Source of the DNA: Mycolicibacterium frederiksbergense
GTDB lineage: Bacteria > Actinomycetota > Actinomycetes > Mycobacteriales > Mycobacteriaceae
Length of the DNA: 64,000 nt
Direction: 5' to 3'
NCBI RefSeq assembly: GCF_029893345.1
Contig: NZ_JARXVE010000001.1
Coordinates: 372,001-436,000 of the forward strand
The first letter of the stretch is position 1; every line of letters starts with the position of its first letter. Both the position numbers and the translations under genes were made by a program. Positions 35,053-45,537 of this stretch are shown here, piece by piece. The notes below the pieces were generated by a model. It saw only the letters and a list, made by a program, of their open reading frames with translations. It had not been told where the DNA came from and did no database searches.

Positions 35053-36038
35053 GACCGTAGCTCCCGTCCTGTCAGGTCGAGGAATACATCTTCGAGGCTG
35101 CGCTGCTCTACCCGCATGTCGGTGGCCAGCACATTGACCCGGGCGCACCAGGCCGTCACGGTGGCCAGCACCTGCGGATCGATGTGCCCTTCGATCAGGT
35201 ACTCGCCGGGCGCCGTCTCGGTGGCCTTGTAGTTCTCCGGCAGCGCGGCGACCAGCAGGGCCAGGTCGAGCTTGCGTGCCGCGCTGAATCGCAGCTGGTT
35301 CTCGGCACCGCTGTGGGTCAGCTCGGCCGGTGTGCCGGTGGCCACCGCCACACCGTGGTCGATGATCACGATCCGGTCGGCCAGTTCTTCGGCCTCGGTC
35401 AGGTGATGAGTGGTCAGCACCACTGTGACGCCGTCACGGCGCAGCGCATCAATCAACTCCCACACCACAATTCGGGCGTGGGCGTCCATGCCGGCGGTGG
35501 GCTCGTCGAGGAAGACCAACTCGGGGCGGCCCACCACCGCGCAGGCCAGGGCCAGCCGTTGCTGCTGGCCGCCGGACAACCGCCGGTAGGTGGTGCGCGC
35601 CGATTCGGTCAGCCCGAGGGTGTCCATCAACCACGCCGGATCGAGGGGATTGGCGGAGTAGGAGGCCACCAGCTTGAGCATCTCGCCCGCCCGGGCCGCG
35701 GGGTATCCGCCGCCGCCCTGCAGCATCACCCCGATCCGCTCCCGCAGCCGCGCGTTGTCCGCGATCGGATCCAGGCCGAGGATCTCGACACGGCCGTCGT
35801 CGGGCCGGATGAATCCCTCGCACATTTCGACCGTGGTGGTCTTGCCTGCGCCGTTGGGGCCGAGCAGGGCCAGCACCTCGGCGCGGTGCACCTCAAGGTC
35901 GAGGTTGGCGACCGCGGTCGTCGATCCATAGCGCTTGCTGACGCCGCGGAGCAGCACGGGGATGTCCGACGAGGGGGAGCCGGAATGAGCCGACGAGCGC
36001 TTGCGCGAGGAGCCGGGTTCGTCAGAACGCGAGGTCAC
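35049..36038 (-). CDS. ABC exporter ATP-binding protein
   Basis: This 329-residue ATPase has Walker A GPNGAGKTT (60-68), the signature LSGGQQQRLALA, and Walker B LVFLDEPTAGMD, with the H-loop TTHHLTEAEELADR. The C-terminal DUF4162-like tail ends in SLEDVFLDLTGRELR, typical of DrrA/CcmA-type exporters. The GTG start overlaps the mptB stop (GTGA). The first 20 residues are low-complexity and partly encoded by a copy of the dispersed repeat (the SRKRSS segment), so a start further in is conceivable. Confidence 0.92.
   Translation of the reverse strand: MTSRSDEPGSSRKRSSAHSGSPSSDIPVLLRGVSKRYGSTTAVANLDLEVHRAEVLALLGPNGAGKTTTVEMCEGFIRPDDGRVEILGLDPIADNARLRERIGVMLQGGGGYPAARAGEMLKLVASYSANPLDPAWLMDTLGLTESARTTYRRLSGGQQQRLALACAVVGRPELVFLDEPTAGMDAHARIVVWELIDALRRDGVTVVLTTHHLTEAEELADRIVIIDHGVAVATGTPAELTHSGAENQLRFSAARKLDLALLVAALPENYKATETAPGEYLIEGHIDPQVLATVTAWCARVNVLATDMRVEQRSLEDVFLDLTGRELRS
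35992..36012 (+). repeat. dispersed repeat copy inside an exporter gene
   Basis: GACGAGCGCTTGCGCGAGGA lies within the first codons of the ABC ATPase, read there on the opposite strand as part of SSRKRSS. This is one of the few copies in coding sequence. Confidence 0.6.
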
Positions 36039-37711
36039 GGGGATTCAGCGTAGGCGTCCGCGGACTGCGTGCGTGTCGGCGGTGGGCTTGTGTCCTGCCG
36101 GCGTGACGCGCGCCACGGCAGTCGGCGGTAGGTCAACCCGATCAGAATCAGCACGATCACCGTGCTGGCCAGGGTCGCCATCACGATCTGGAACAAGGTG
36201 AACCGGTCGCCGTTGGCCGTCGGGCCGAAGATGCCGACAACCAGCGTGATGGCGATCGTGGCGCCACGGAATCCGGGCCGAGTCGCCCACGCGGCCAACG
36301 GGATCACCGCCCACAGCAGGTACCACGGCTGCACCACGGGAAACAGCAGGATGGTGCCGCCAAGGGCGACGCCCAGACCGCCCACGGGATGCAGCCGCCC
36401 GCGCAGCACGGCGAACAGCAGCCAGCTGACCAAGATCGCGATCATGAAGACACCGATGGCGCGGGTCAGGGCGAGCACCGCGGTGGTGTGGTCGCCGAGA
36501 CCCAGCAGGATCCCGACCTGACCGGTGCCCAGTGCCAGCAGTGTCGGTGGCGACATCCAACTGCGGACCACGTTCGCCGTGCCGAGGGTGGACAGCCAGC
36601 CGAAGCCCAACCCGCTGGCCCAGCCGATCACCGCCATCACCGCCATCGATATCGCACCGAGCGGGACGCTCGCAACCAAGAACGCCTTGATGGTGCCGCC
36701 CAGTCGCCAGGCCAGGGCCATCGCAACGAATCCGAGTGCCAGCAGCGACGGCAGTTTCACCTGGGAGCTCAAGGTGATCAGCACCGTGCCGATGACCAGC
36801 ATCGCCGCGGGATACCAGTGCTCCCAATCCTCGCGGGAGTGTGGCCAGGTCAACGGCCGCGGGATGAGCGCCGCCGTGGCGTCGACCCCGCGCAGTGCGA
36901 ATTCGGTGCCGGCCAGCATCAGCCCGAGCATCAGGGCTTCGTTGTGGATTCCGGCCACCAGGTGCATGAACAGCAATGGGTTACACGCGCCCAGCCACAG
37001 CGCGCTGACCTCGGCCACCCCGCAACGTCGGGCCAGTCGGGGCGTCGCCCAGACGATGAGCCCGACGCCGAGCAGCACCACGATCCGGTGGCACAACACT
37101 GCGGCGACGATGTTCTCCCCGGTCAGCGCAGAGATGCTCTCGCCGATCCACAGGAACAGCGGCCCGTAGGGCGCGGGTGTTTCCCGCCACAGACTGGGCA
37201 CCGACAAGGTGAAAACGTGATCGAGGCCCAGGCCGGTTGCCGGGCCGACCCGGTAGGGATCAAGGCCGATGAACCCGATCTCGCTCTGCGCCAGATAGGA
37301 GTAGACGTCCTTGCTGTACATCGGTGGGGCGACGAGCAGGGGGATGGCCCACAGCAACAGCGTCCGGTCCAATTGACTGCGCGACATCCGGCGGGGCCCG
37401 AGGGCGAATCGCCCGAGCATCAGCCAGGCCAGCGCCATCATCACCGCGCCGGTGGTGGTCATGGTCAGCGAAACGGTCTGGATGCGCGACGGCAGGTTGA
37501 GCAGTCGCACGCCGAAGGTCGGATCCTGTACGACGGGGCGGGCGCCGGCACCGAGTGCGCCGATCGCCATGAGCACGGTTCCGGTCGCCCCGAACAGCCG
37601 GGTGCGACGCAGCACGACGACCTCGGCGTCATTGAGTGGGGACCCGACCGCGCGTTCGTCGCCGTGCCACCGAGCGATCGACGAGCTGAAGGACGACAGG
37701 CGGCTGGCCAT
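36035..37711 (-). CDS. mptB: alpha-(1->6)-mannopyranosyltransferase MptB
   Basis: This 558-residue GT-C-type membrane glycosyltransferase has about 13 hydrophobic segments. The first extracytoplasmic loop carries YSKDVYSYLAQSEIG with the Asp typical of GT-C catalysis, and GLDPYRVGP follows. MptB uses polyprenyl-phosphomannose to start the mannan core of lipomannan/LAM. The ATG at 37711 is supported by a leaderless -10 pattern TACGCT 6 bases upstream. It heads the minus-strand group mptB-ABC-ABC2-ctaA and is divergent to sufR, as in M. tuberculosis Rv1459c. Confidence 0.92.
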   Translation of the reverse strand: MASRLSSFSSSIARWHGDERAVGSPLNDAEVVVLRRTRLFGATGTVLMAIGALGAGARPVVQDPTFGVRLLNLPSRIQTVSLTMTTTGAVMMALAWLMLGRFALGPRRMSRSQLDRTLLLWAIPLLVAPPMYSKDVYSYLAQSEIGFIGLDPYRVGPATGLGLDHVFTLSVPSLWRETPAPYGPLFLWIGESISALTGENIVAAVLCHRIVVLLGVGLIVWATPRLARRCGVAEVSALWLGACNPLLFMHLVAGIHNEALMLGLMLAGTEFALRGVDATAALIPRPLTWPHSREDWEHWYPAAMLVIGTVLITLSSQVKLPSLLALGFVAMALAWRLGGTIKAFLVASVPLGAISMAVMAVIGWASGLGFGWLSTLGTANVVRSWMSPPTLLALGTGQVGILLGLGDHTTAVLALTRAIGVFMIAILVSWLLFAVLRGRLHPVGGLGVALGGTILLFPVVQPWYLLWAVIPLAAWATRPGFRGATIAITLVVGIFGPTANGDRFTLFQIVMATLASTVIVLILIGLTYRRLPWRASRRQDTSPPPTRTQSADAYAESP

Positions 37712-37717
37712 CAGAGC

Positions 37718-37723
37718 AGCGTA
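37718..37723 (-). promoter_or_regulatory. leaderless -10 element for mptB
   Basis: On the minus strand TACGCT is followed by 6 bases and the mptB ATG. No ribosome binding site is seen. Confidence 0.5.
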
Positions 37724-37738
37724 ACCGTCTGCTGCAGC

Positions 37739-37744
37739 TAATTT
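37739..37744 (+). promoter_or_regulatory. possible -10 element of the suf operon
   Basis: TAATTT (TANNNT) would start transcription near 37751, leaving a leader of about 70 bases before the sufR GTG. The leader has the direct repeat GTAAGGGTG at 37751 and 37771. Pattern-based, low certainty. Confidence 0.3.
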
Positions 37745-37808
37745 GGCCAGGTAAGGGTGGTGCGGATCACGTAAGGGTGCCCTTGGTGGAACCGGAAACG
37801 GAATTCCG

Positions 37809-37825
37809 ACACAATGGTGTTGTGA
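37809..37825 (+). promoter_or_regulatory. inverted repeat at the sufR start, candidate SufR operator
   Basis: ACACAATGGTGTTGTGA is an inverted repeat, ACACAA-N5-TTGTGA, overlapping the GTG start of sufR. SufR proteins repress their own suf operon and bind short ACAC..GTGA-type dyads in mycobacteria. The spacing here is two bases wider than the version I recall, so identity is tentative. Confidence 0.5.
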
Positions 37826-38628
37826 AAATGCGTCGCGAGACCGCGGGCTCGGTTTTGAGCTCAGCGTCGGCCGGTGTGCCGACGCCGGTCAATGACGTAG
37901 TGCCGTTGTCCGACGGTCACACTCGGCGTTCCATCATCCAGCTGCTGCTGGAGGGCCCGGTCACGGCCGGCCAGATCGGCGACAAGCTCGGCATCTCGGC
38001 GGCGGGGGTGCGTCGGCACCTCGATGCGCTGATCGAGGCCGGCGACGCGCAGGCCAGCGCCGCGGCCGCATGGCAGCACAGCGGCCGGGGTCGTCCGGCC
38101 AAACGCTATCGGTTGACCGCGGCGGGGCGTGCCAAGCTCGGCCACACCTACGATGACCTGGCGGTTGCCGCCATCCGGCAGTTGCGCGAGATCGGCGGCG
38201 AAGAAGCGGTGCGGACCTTCGCTCGGCGCCGCATGGACGCCATCCTCGCCGGGGTCTCCGAAGGTGCCGGTGGCGTGGCCGCCACAGCCGATCGCGTCGC
38301 GGATGCGCTCACCCGGGCCGGTTACGCCACCACCACGACACCGGTGGCCGGGCCGATTGACGGAGTGCAGATCTGTCAGCATCACTGTCCGGTGTCGCAC
38401 GTCGCCGAGGAGTTTCCGGAGTTGTGCGAGACGGAGAGTGAGGCGTTCGCCGCGATTCTGGGCACCCACGTGCAACGCCTGGCCACCATCGTCAACGGTG
38501 ACTGTGCCTGCACCACACACGTTCCACTCGACATAGACCCCACGCCAGACGCAGGCGACACAAAAACTGTTCCGAGCACGGCCCGCGCCCGGACGACCGC
38601 CACGATAAATCAAGGAGCGGCGACATGA
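37822..38628 (+). CDS. sufR: iron-sulfur-sensing suf operon repressor SufR
   Basis: This 268-residue regulator has a winged HTH ([23 protein letters not shown], core [15 protein letters not shown]) with a C-terminal Fe-S domain. Cysteines at 185, 189, 202, 228 and 230 form CQHHCP, ELCETE and DCAC; in SufR such cysteines hold a cluster that reports Fe-S status. The GTG at 37822 gives 268 residues, the length I recall for M. tuberculosis Rv1460. An upstream in-frame GTG at 37777 would add 15 residues. The stop overlaps the sufB start (ATGA). Confidence 0.92.
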   Translation: MKMRRETAGSVLSSASAGVPTPVNDVVPLSDGHTRRSIIQLLLEGPVTAGQIGDKLGISAAGVRRHLDALIEAGDAQASAAAAWQHSGRGRPAKRYRLTAAGRAKLGHTYDDLAVAAIRQLREIGGEEAVRTFARRRMDAILAGVSEGAGGVAATADRVADALTRAGYATTTTPVAGPIDGVQICQHHCPVSHVAEEFPELCETESEAFAAILGTHVQRLATIVNGDCACTTHVPLDIDPTPDAGDTKTVPSTARARTTATINQGAAT

Positions 38629-40052
38629 CCATCACGCCCGAAACGCTGACCCAGGAAGAGACCATCGCGTCGCTGGGTAACTACGGCTATGGCTGGGCGG
38701 ACTCCGACGTTGCCGGAGCCAGCGCGCAGCGCGGGCTGTCTGAGGCCGTGGTCCGCGACATTTCGGCGAAGAAGAACGAGCCGGAATGGATGCTGGAGAG
38801 CCGTCTGCGGGCGTTGCGCACGTTTGACAAGAAGCCGATGCCGCACTGGGGTTCCAACCTCGAAGGCATCGACTTCGACAACATCAAGTACTTCGTGCGG
38901 TCCACCGAGAAGCAGGCCGCTTCCTGGGAGGAACTGCCCGAGGACATCCGCAACACCTACGACCGGCTGGGCATCCCGGAAGCGGAGAAGCAGCGACTGG
39001 TGGCCGGTGTGGCTGCGCAGTACGAGTCCGAGGTGGTGTACCACCAGATTCGGGAAGACCTTGAGGCGCAAGGCGTCATCTTCCTGGACACCGACTCGGG
39101 TCTGCGCGAGCACCCGGAGGTCTTCAAGAAGTACTTCGGCACGGTGATTCCGGCCGGCGACAACAAGTTCTCCGCACTGAACACCGCGGTGTGGTCGGGT
39201 GGGTCGTTCATCTATGTGCCGCCGGGGGTGCACGTCGACATTCCGCTGCAGGCCTACTTCCGGATCAACACCGAGAACATGGGCCAGTTCGAGCGGACGC
39301 TGATCATCGCCGACGAGGGCTCCTATGTGCACTACGTCGAGGGATGTACGGCTCCGATCTACAAGAGCGACTCGTTGCACTCTGCCGTGGTCGAGATCAT
39401 CGTCAAGCCCGGTGCCCGGGTGCGCTACACCACTATCCAGAACTGGTCGAACAACGTCTACAACCTGGTCACCAAGCGGGCCCGCGCCGAGGCCGGCGCC
39501 ACCATGGAGTGGATCGACGGCAACATCGGCTCCAAGGTCACCATGAAGTACCCGGCGGTCTGGATGACCGGCGAGCACGCCAAGGGTGAGGTGCTTTCGG
39601 TGGCATTCGCCGGTGAGGGTCAGCATCAGGACACCGGTGCCAAGATGCTGCACCTGGCGCCGCACACGTCCAGCAATATCGTGTCCAAGTCGGTGGCCCG
39701 CGGTGGTGGCCGGGCGTCCTACCGGGGCCTGGTCCAGGTCAACAAGGGCGCGCACGGTTCCCGCTCCAGCGTGAAATGTGATGCGCTGCTTGTCGATACG
39801 ATCAGCCGCTCCGATACCTATCCGTATGTGGACATCCGTGAGGATGACGTCACGATGGGCCACGAGGCCACGGTGTCCAAGGTCAGCGCGGATCAGCTGT
39901 TCTACCTGATGAGCCGAGGCCTCACCGAGGACGAGGCAATGGCGATGGTGGTGCGCGGTTTCGTCGAGCCGATCGCCAAGGAACTACCCATGGAATACGC
40001 GCTCGAGCTCAACCGGCTCATCGAGCTGCAGATGGAAGGCGCGGTCGGTTAA
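38625..40052 (+). CDS. sufB: Fe-S cluster assembly scaffold SufB, without intein
   Basis: This 475-residue uninterrupted SufB has conserved text [36 protein letters not shown] and [22 protein letters not shown]. It is the main scaffold of the SUF complex and pairs with SufC and SufD. No intein block is present; the M. tuberculosis orthologue is interrupted by one. The gene overlaps sufR by ATGA and abuts sufD with no gap. Confidence 0.97.
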   Translation: MTITPETLTQEETIASLGNYGYGWADSDVAGASAQRGLSEAVVRDISAKKNEPEWMLESRLRALRTFDKKPMPHWGSNLEGIDFDNIKYFVRSTEKQAASWEELPEDIRNTYDRLGIPEAEKQRLVAGVAAQYESEVVYHQIREDLEAQGVIFLDTDSGLREHPEVFKKYFGTVIPAGDNKFSALNTAVWSGGSFIYVPPGVHVDIPLQAYFRINTENMGQFERTLIIADEGSYVHYVEGCTAPIYKSDSLHSAVVEIIVKPGARVRYTTIQNWSNNVYNLVTKRARAEAGATMEWIDGNIGSKVTMKYPAVWMTGEHAKGEVLSVAFAGEGQHQDTGAKMLHLAPHTSSNIVSKSVARGGGRASYRGLVQVNKGAHGSRSSVKCDALLVDTISRSDTYPYVDIREDDVTMGHEATVSKVSADQLFYLMSRGLTEDEAMAMVVRGFVEPIAKELPMEYALELNRLIELQMEGAVG

Positions 40053-41234
40053 GTGGCACAGAACAACCTGGCAGAAGCGGTAGAGGGCGTCGCTCACAAC
40101 AAGGGCGAACTGTTTGCGTCCTTTGACGTCAATGCTTTCGAGGTCCCCGGCGGCCGCGACGAGCTGTGGCGGTTCACCCCGCTCAAGCGCCTGCGGGGCC
40201 TGCACGACGGGTCGGCAGCTGTGAGCGGCTCGGCCGGTATCACGGTGACCGAGCGGCCCGGCGTGACGGTGGAGACCGTCGGCCGGGACGACGAACGACT
40301 CGGCGAGGGCGGAGTGCCCACCGATCGGGTTGCCGCCCAGGCATACTCGTCGTTCCAGTCGGCGACCGTGGTGACCGTCAAGCGTGACACCGAGGTGGCC
40401 GAGCCGATCGAGATCGTCATCGACGGACCTGGCGCGGACGCGGTGGCCTACGGTCACCTGCAGATCCGAGTCGAAGAACTGTCCCGGGCCACCGTGGTGG
40501 TCGACCTGCGGGGCAGCGGAACCTACGCCGACAACGTCGAGATCATCGTCGGCGATTCGGCCGGTCTCGGGCTGATCTGGATCGCGGACTGGGCCGACGA
40601 CATGGTCCACCTCAGTGCCCACCACGCCAAGGTCGGCAAGGACGCGGTGCTCGGACACGTCAATGTCACCCTCGGTGGCGACGTGGTGCGCACCTCGGCC
40701 ACCGTCCGGTTCACCGGACCCGGCGGTGAGGCCAAGCTGCTCGGCACCTACTTCGCCGACGACGGTCAGCACTTCGAGTCGCGCCTGCTGGTCGACCATT
40801 CGTACCCCAACTGCCGCTCCGATGTGCTCTACAAGGGCGCGTTGCAGGGCGATCCGGACTCGCACAAGCCCGATGCGCACACGGTGTGGATCGGCGATGT
40901 GCTGATCCGGGCCGAGGCCACCGGTACCGACACCTTCGAGGTGAACCGCAACCTGGTGCTCACCGACGGTGCCCGCGCCGACTCGGTGCCGAATCTGGAG
41001 ATCGAGACCGGCGAGATCCTCGGTGCCGGGCACGCCAGTGCCACTGGGCGATTCGACGACGAGCAGTTGTTCTACCTGCGGGCTCGTGGCATCCCCGAGG
41101 ATCAGGCCCGCCGCCTGGTCGTGCGCGGATTCTTCAACGAGATCATCGCCAGGATCGCCGTCCCCGAGGTGCGCGAGCGCCTGACCGCAGCCATTGAAAA
41201 CGAATTAGCAATCACCGAATCGAGAACTTCGTAG
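40053..41234 (+). CDS. sufD: Fe-S cluster assembly protein SufD
   Basis: This 393-residue SufD paralogue of SufB has WRFTPLKRLRGL near the N-terminus, FESRLLVDHSYPNCRSDVLYKG and HTVWIGDVLIR in the beta-helix core, and DEQLFYLRARGIPEDQARRLVVRGFF in the C-terminal helical part. It completes the SufBC2D complex. The GTG start follows the sufB stop directly. Confidence 0.96.
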   Translation: MAQNNLAEAVEGVAHNKGELFASFDVNAFEVPGGRDELWRFTPLKRLRGLHDGSAAVSGSAGITVTERPGVTVETVGRDDERLGEGGVPTDRVAAQAYSSFQSATVVTVKRDTEVAEPIEIVIDGPGADAVAYGHLQIRVEELSRATVVVDLRGSGTYADNVEIIVGDSAGLGLIWIADWADDMVHLSAHHAKVGKDAVLGHVNVTLGGDVVRTSATVRFTGPGGEAKLLGTYFADDGQHFESRLLVDHSYPNCRSDVLYKGALQGDPDSHKPDAHTVWIGDVLIRAEATGTDTFEVNRNLVLTDGARADSVPNLEIETGEILGAGHASATGRFDDEQLFYLRARGIPEDQARRLVVRGFFNEIIARIAVPEVRERLTAAIENELAITESRTS

Positions 41235-41236
41235 TC

Positions 41237-42010
41237 ATGACCACTCTGGAAATCAAGGACCTGCACGTCTCGGTCAACGCCGCCGAAGGCGCTGAGAACG
41301 CCGAGATCCCGATCCTCAATGGTGTCGACCTCACCGTGAAGTCGGGGGAGACCCACGCGGTCATGGGCCCCAACGGCTCCGGCAAGTCGACGCTGTCCTA
41401 CGCCATCGCCGGGCACCCCAAGTACACCGTCACCTCCGGCTCGATCACCCTCGACGGGCAGGACGTCCTGGAGATGAGCATCGACGAGCGGGCGCGGGCG
41501 GGCCTGTTTTTGGCCATGCAGTACCCGGTCGAGGTGCCCGGAGTGTCGATGTCGAACTTCCTGCGCACGGCGGCCACGGCCGTCCGCGGCGAGGCACCCA
41601 AGCTGCGGCATTGGGTCAAGGAAGTCAAAGCCGCGATGGACGAGCTGGAGATCGACTCGGCGTTCGGTGAGCGCAGCGTCAACGAGGGCTTCTCCGGTGG
41701 CGAGAAGAAGCGCCACGAGATCCTGCAGCTGGGTCTGCTCAAGCCCAAGATCGCGATCCTGGACGAGACCGACTCCGGTTTGGATGTCGACGCGCTGCGC
41801 ATCGTGAGTGAGGGTGTCAACCGCTACGCCGAGGCCGAGCATGGCGGCATCCTGCTGATCACGCACTACACCCGGATTCTGCGCTACATCCGTCCGCAGT
41901 TCGTGCACGTGTTCGTCGGCGGACGCATCGTGGAATCGGGCGGGCCGGAACTCGCCGACGAGCTCGAAGAGAACGGATACGTGCGCTTCACCCAAGCTGT
42001 CGGAGCCTGA
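41237..42010 (+). CDS. sufC: Fe-S assembly ATPase SufC
   Basis: This 257-residue ABC-type ATPase has Walker A GPNGSGKST near residue 43, the signature EGFSGGEKKRHEI, and Walker B IAILDETDSGLDVDAL. It drives conformational change in SufB/SufD. It starts 2 bases after sufD. A divergent copy of the junction repeat (GACGCGAGGAGC) lies in the 27-base gap to sufS. Confidence 0.97.
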   Translation: MTTLEIKDLHVSVNAAEGAENAEIPILNGVDLTVKSGETHAVMGPNGSGKSTLSYAIAGHPKYTVTSGSITLDGQDVLEMSIDERARAGLFLAMQYPVEVPGVSMSNFLRTAATAVRGEAPKLRHWVKEVKAAMDELEIDSAFGERSVNEGFSGGEKKRHEILQLGLLKPKIAILDETDSGLDVDALRIVSEGVNRYAEAEHGGILLITHYTRILRYIRPQFVHVFVGGRIVESGGPELADELEENGYVRFTQAVGA

Positions 42011-43766
<1,756 letters not shown>

Positions 43767-43770
<4 letters not shown>

Positions 43771-44126
43771 GCGAAGCGGGTGGCGAGGCGGCTGGCGTCT
43801 CCGATGAGCTGCTGGCCGATGTTGAGGAGGCCATGCGTGACGTGGTGGATCCCGAGCTCGGTATCAATGTCGTCGATTTGGGTCTGGTCTATGGGATGAA
43901 CGTGGAGCAGGGCGACACCGGGATGGTCGCACTGATCGACATGACGCTCACCTCGGCGGCCTGCCCGCTGACCGATGTGATCGAGGATCAGTCGCGGACC
44001 GCGCTGGTCGGCGCCGGGCTGGTCGACGAGCTCAGGATCAACTGGGTGTGGAACCCGCCGTGGGGTCCGGACAAGATCACCGACGACGGCCGCGAGCAGC
44101 TGAGGGCGCTCGGGTTCACCGTCTGA
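43767..44126 (+). CDS. sufT: MIP18/DUF59 Fe-S maturation protein SufT
   Basis: This 119-residue DUF59-family protein reads VEEAMRDVVDPELGINVVDLGLVYG, with MTLTSAACPLTDVI carrying the conserved cysteine and RINWVWNPPW near the end. SufT assists Fe-S maturation downstream of the SUF scaffold. It is the last gene of the sufRBDCSUT operon; its start overlaps the sufU stop. Confidence 0.94.
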
Positions 44127-44142
44127 CGCGGACCGCCTGAAC

Positions 44143-44868
44143 TCAGCCGAATGCGTCTCTGAGGGTCACGGTCTGCAGATTGCGGCTGGTGATCAGGTCC
44201 TGGAGCTGGGCGAAGCAGTGCGTGACCGTCGGCAGGTTGGCGTGGGCGAGGATGATCTGCCCCGGGGCGAACGAGCGGGTGGCGGCCGCGATGAGGCTGG
44301 CTTCGTTTTCCGGAACCGAATCTCCGATGGTGCCGCTCCACATCGTCACCGTCGTGTATCCCTGGTCGGCGGCGACCCGGTCGATATCGGGATTGTGCAC
44401 GCCGTACGGTGGCCGGAAGTACGGCGTGCCGTCGCTGCCGTAGGTGTTGCGCAGGAAGTCGGCATTGAGCCGGATCTGGTCGGCCACCTGCGCGAGCGGC
44501 AGCCGGTTCAGGTACGGGTGGGACCAGGTGTGGTTGCCCATCTGGATCTGGCCGGAGTCCACCATGGGCCGCAGGGCCGGCGCGTTCTCCGACCAGGCTG
44601 CGTTGGCACCGTTGGCGAAGAAGGTCAGTCGGGCTCCGGTGTCGCGGCAGAACTGCGCGAACGCGCCGACCACCGGACTGCTCATGCCGTCGTCGACGGT
44701 CAGTGCCATCTGGTTGCCGTCACCGGGTAGCCGGGTGATTACGCCCACAGGAGCCCCGACCGGCGGGATGGGGAACGGGATGGAGCCCGCCACGGGTGCG
44801 CGCGTCAATGCGGCGATGACGCCCACTGTGATGCCCGCAAGCACTGTGCGCCGATCAACGCACGTCAT
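44143..44868 (-). CDS. exported polysaccharide deacetylase (NodB domain)
   Basis: This 241-residue protein has a signal-like N-terminus: MTCVDRRTVLAG resembles a Tat twin-arginine or a simple Sec signal. The NodB catalytic region is present: ALTVDDG supplies Asp59 and Asp60, HTWSH gives zinc ligands His113 and His117, and YFRPPYG is motif 3. It probably removes acetyl groups from an envelope glycan such as peptidoglycan or chitin-like polymer. The ATG at 44868 follows a leaderless -10 TACCAT. It converges on sufT. Confidence 0.88.
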   Translation of the reverse strand: MTCVDRRTVLAGITVGVIAALTRAPVAGSIPFPIPPVGAPVGVITRLPGDGNQMALTVDDGMSSPVVGAFAQFCRDTGARLTFFANGANAAWSENAPALRPMVDSGQIQMGNHTWSHPYLNRLPLAQVADQIRLNADFLRNTYGSDGTPYFRPPYGVHNPDIDRVAADQGYTTVTMWSGTIGDSVPENEASLIAAATRSFAPGQIILAHANLPTVTHCFAQLQDLITSRNLQTVTLRDAFG

Positions 44869-44874
44869 GTTCCG

Positions 44875-44880
44875 ATGGTA
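44875..44880 (-). promoter_or_regulatory. leaderless -10 element for the deacetylase gene
   Basis: Minus-strand TACCAT, then 6 bases (CGGAAC), then ATG. The adjoining 276-base gap up to trxA otherwise holds only weak signals, including TAGGGT at 45100 that could serve trxA. Confidence 0.45.
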
Positions 44881-45144
44881 CTGGGGTGGGCTGCGGCCGA
44901 GCCCAATTACTGTCTGCGCCTTTGCTTCTCATTGACTGAGTAGGTGCTGTGGGTGAGGTTGCGCCGAGGCTCGGCGGCGCGGGTTGACGGGTTCGTGCGC
45001 AACCCGAGACGATTTGGAGACGGCGCCTGCCCAGGGCGGCCGGATGCACGACGACTTCGGCGACGACCGCATTTGCCGGCCCGTGTTGGCAACAGTCAAT
45101 AGGGTGGGGGAACAGGCCGCTCGACCTCGACGTTAGGACACATT

Positions 45145-45510
45145 GTGAGTACGCAAGACATCACTGCAGACCAGTTCAACGAGATCATCACCGACAACGA
45201 CATCGTGCTGGTGGACTTCTGGGCGTCGTGGTGCGGTCCGTGTCGCGCGTTTGCGCCGACTTTTGCCGCGTCGTCCGACAAGCATCCCGACGTGGTGCAC
45301 GCCAAAGTGGATACCGAGGCCGAGCAGGGACTCGCCACGGCGGCCGACATCCGGTCGATTCCCACGCTGATGGCGTTCAAGAAGGGCAAGTTGATCTTCA
45401 ACCAGGCCGGAGCGCTGCCGCCGGCGGCGCTGGAGGACCTGATTCAGCAGGTCAAGGACTTCGACATCGACGCCGCGATCGCCGCGCAGGGTGACGCCGA
45501 GCAAATGTGA
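45145..45510 (+). CDS. trxA: thioredoxin
   Basis: This 121-residue thioredoxin has the active site WCGPC at residues 29-33 (Cys30 and Cys33) in VDFWASWCGPCRAFAPTF and the cis-Pro loop RSIPTL. It is a small disulfide reductase. The GTG start is supported by TTAGGA upstream and the conserved length. It matches the position of Rv1470 from memory of the M. tuberculosis order. Confidence 0.92.
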   Translation: MSTQDITADQFNEIITDNDIVLVDFWASWCGPCRAFAPTFAASSDKHPDVVHAKVDTEAEQGLATAADIRSIPTLMAFKKGKLIFNQAGALPPAALEDLIQQVKDFDIDAAIAAQGDAEQM

Positions 45511-45524
45511 CGGCGGGCACGCGA

Positions 45525-45530
45525 TAGCGT
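45525..45530 (+). promoter_or_regulatory. leaderless -10 element for the crotonase gene
   Basis: TAGCGT, then 7 bases, then the GTG at 45538. It supports this GTG over the in-frame start at 45529. Confidence 0.45.
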
Positions 45531-45537
45531 GCTGTGC

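Noticed and set aside
38625..40052. Intein in sufB
   Set aside because: The protein is continuous at normal length with no intein blocks.
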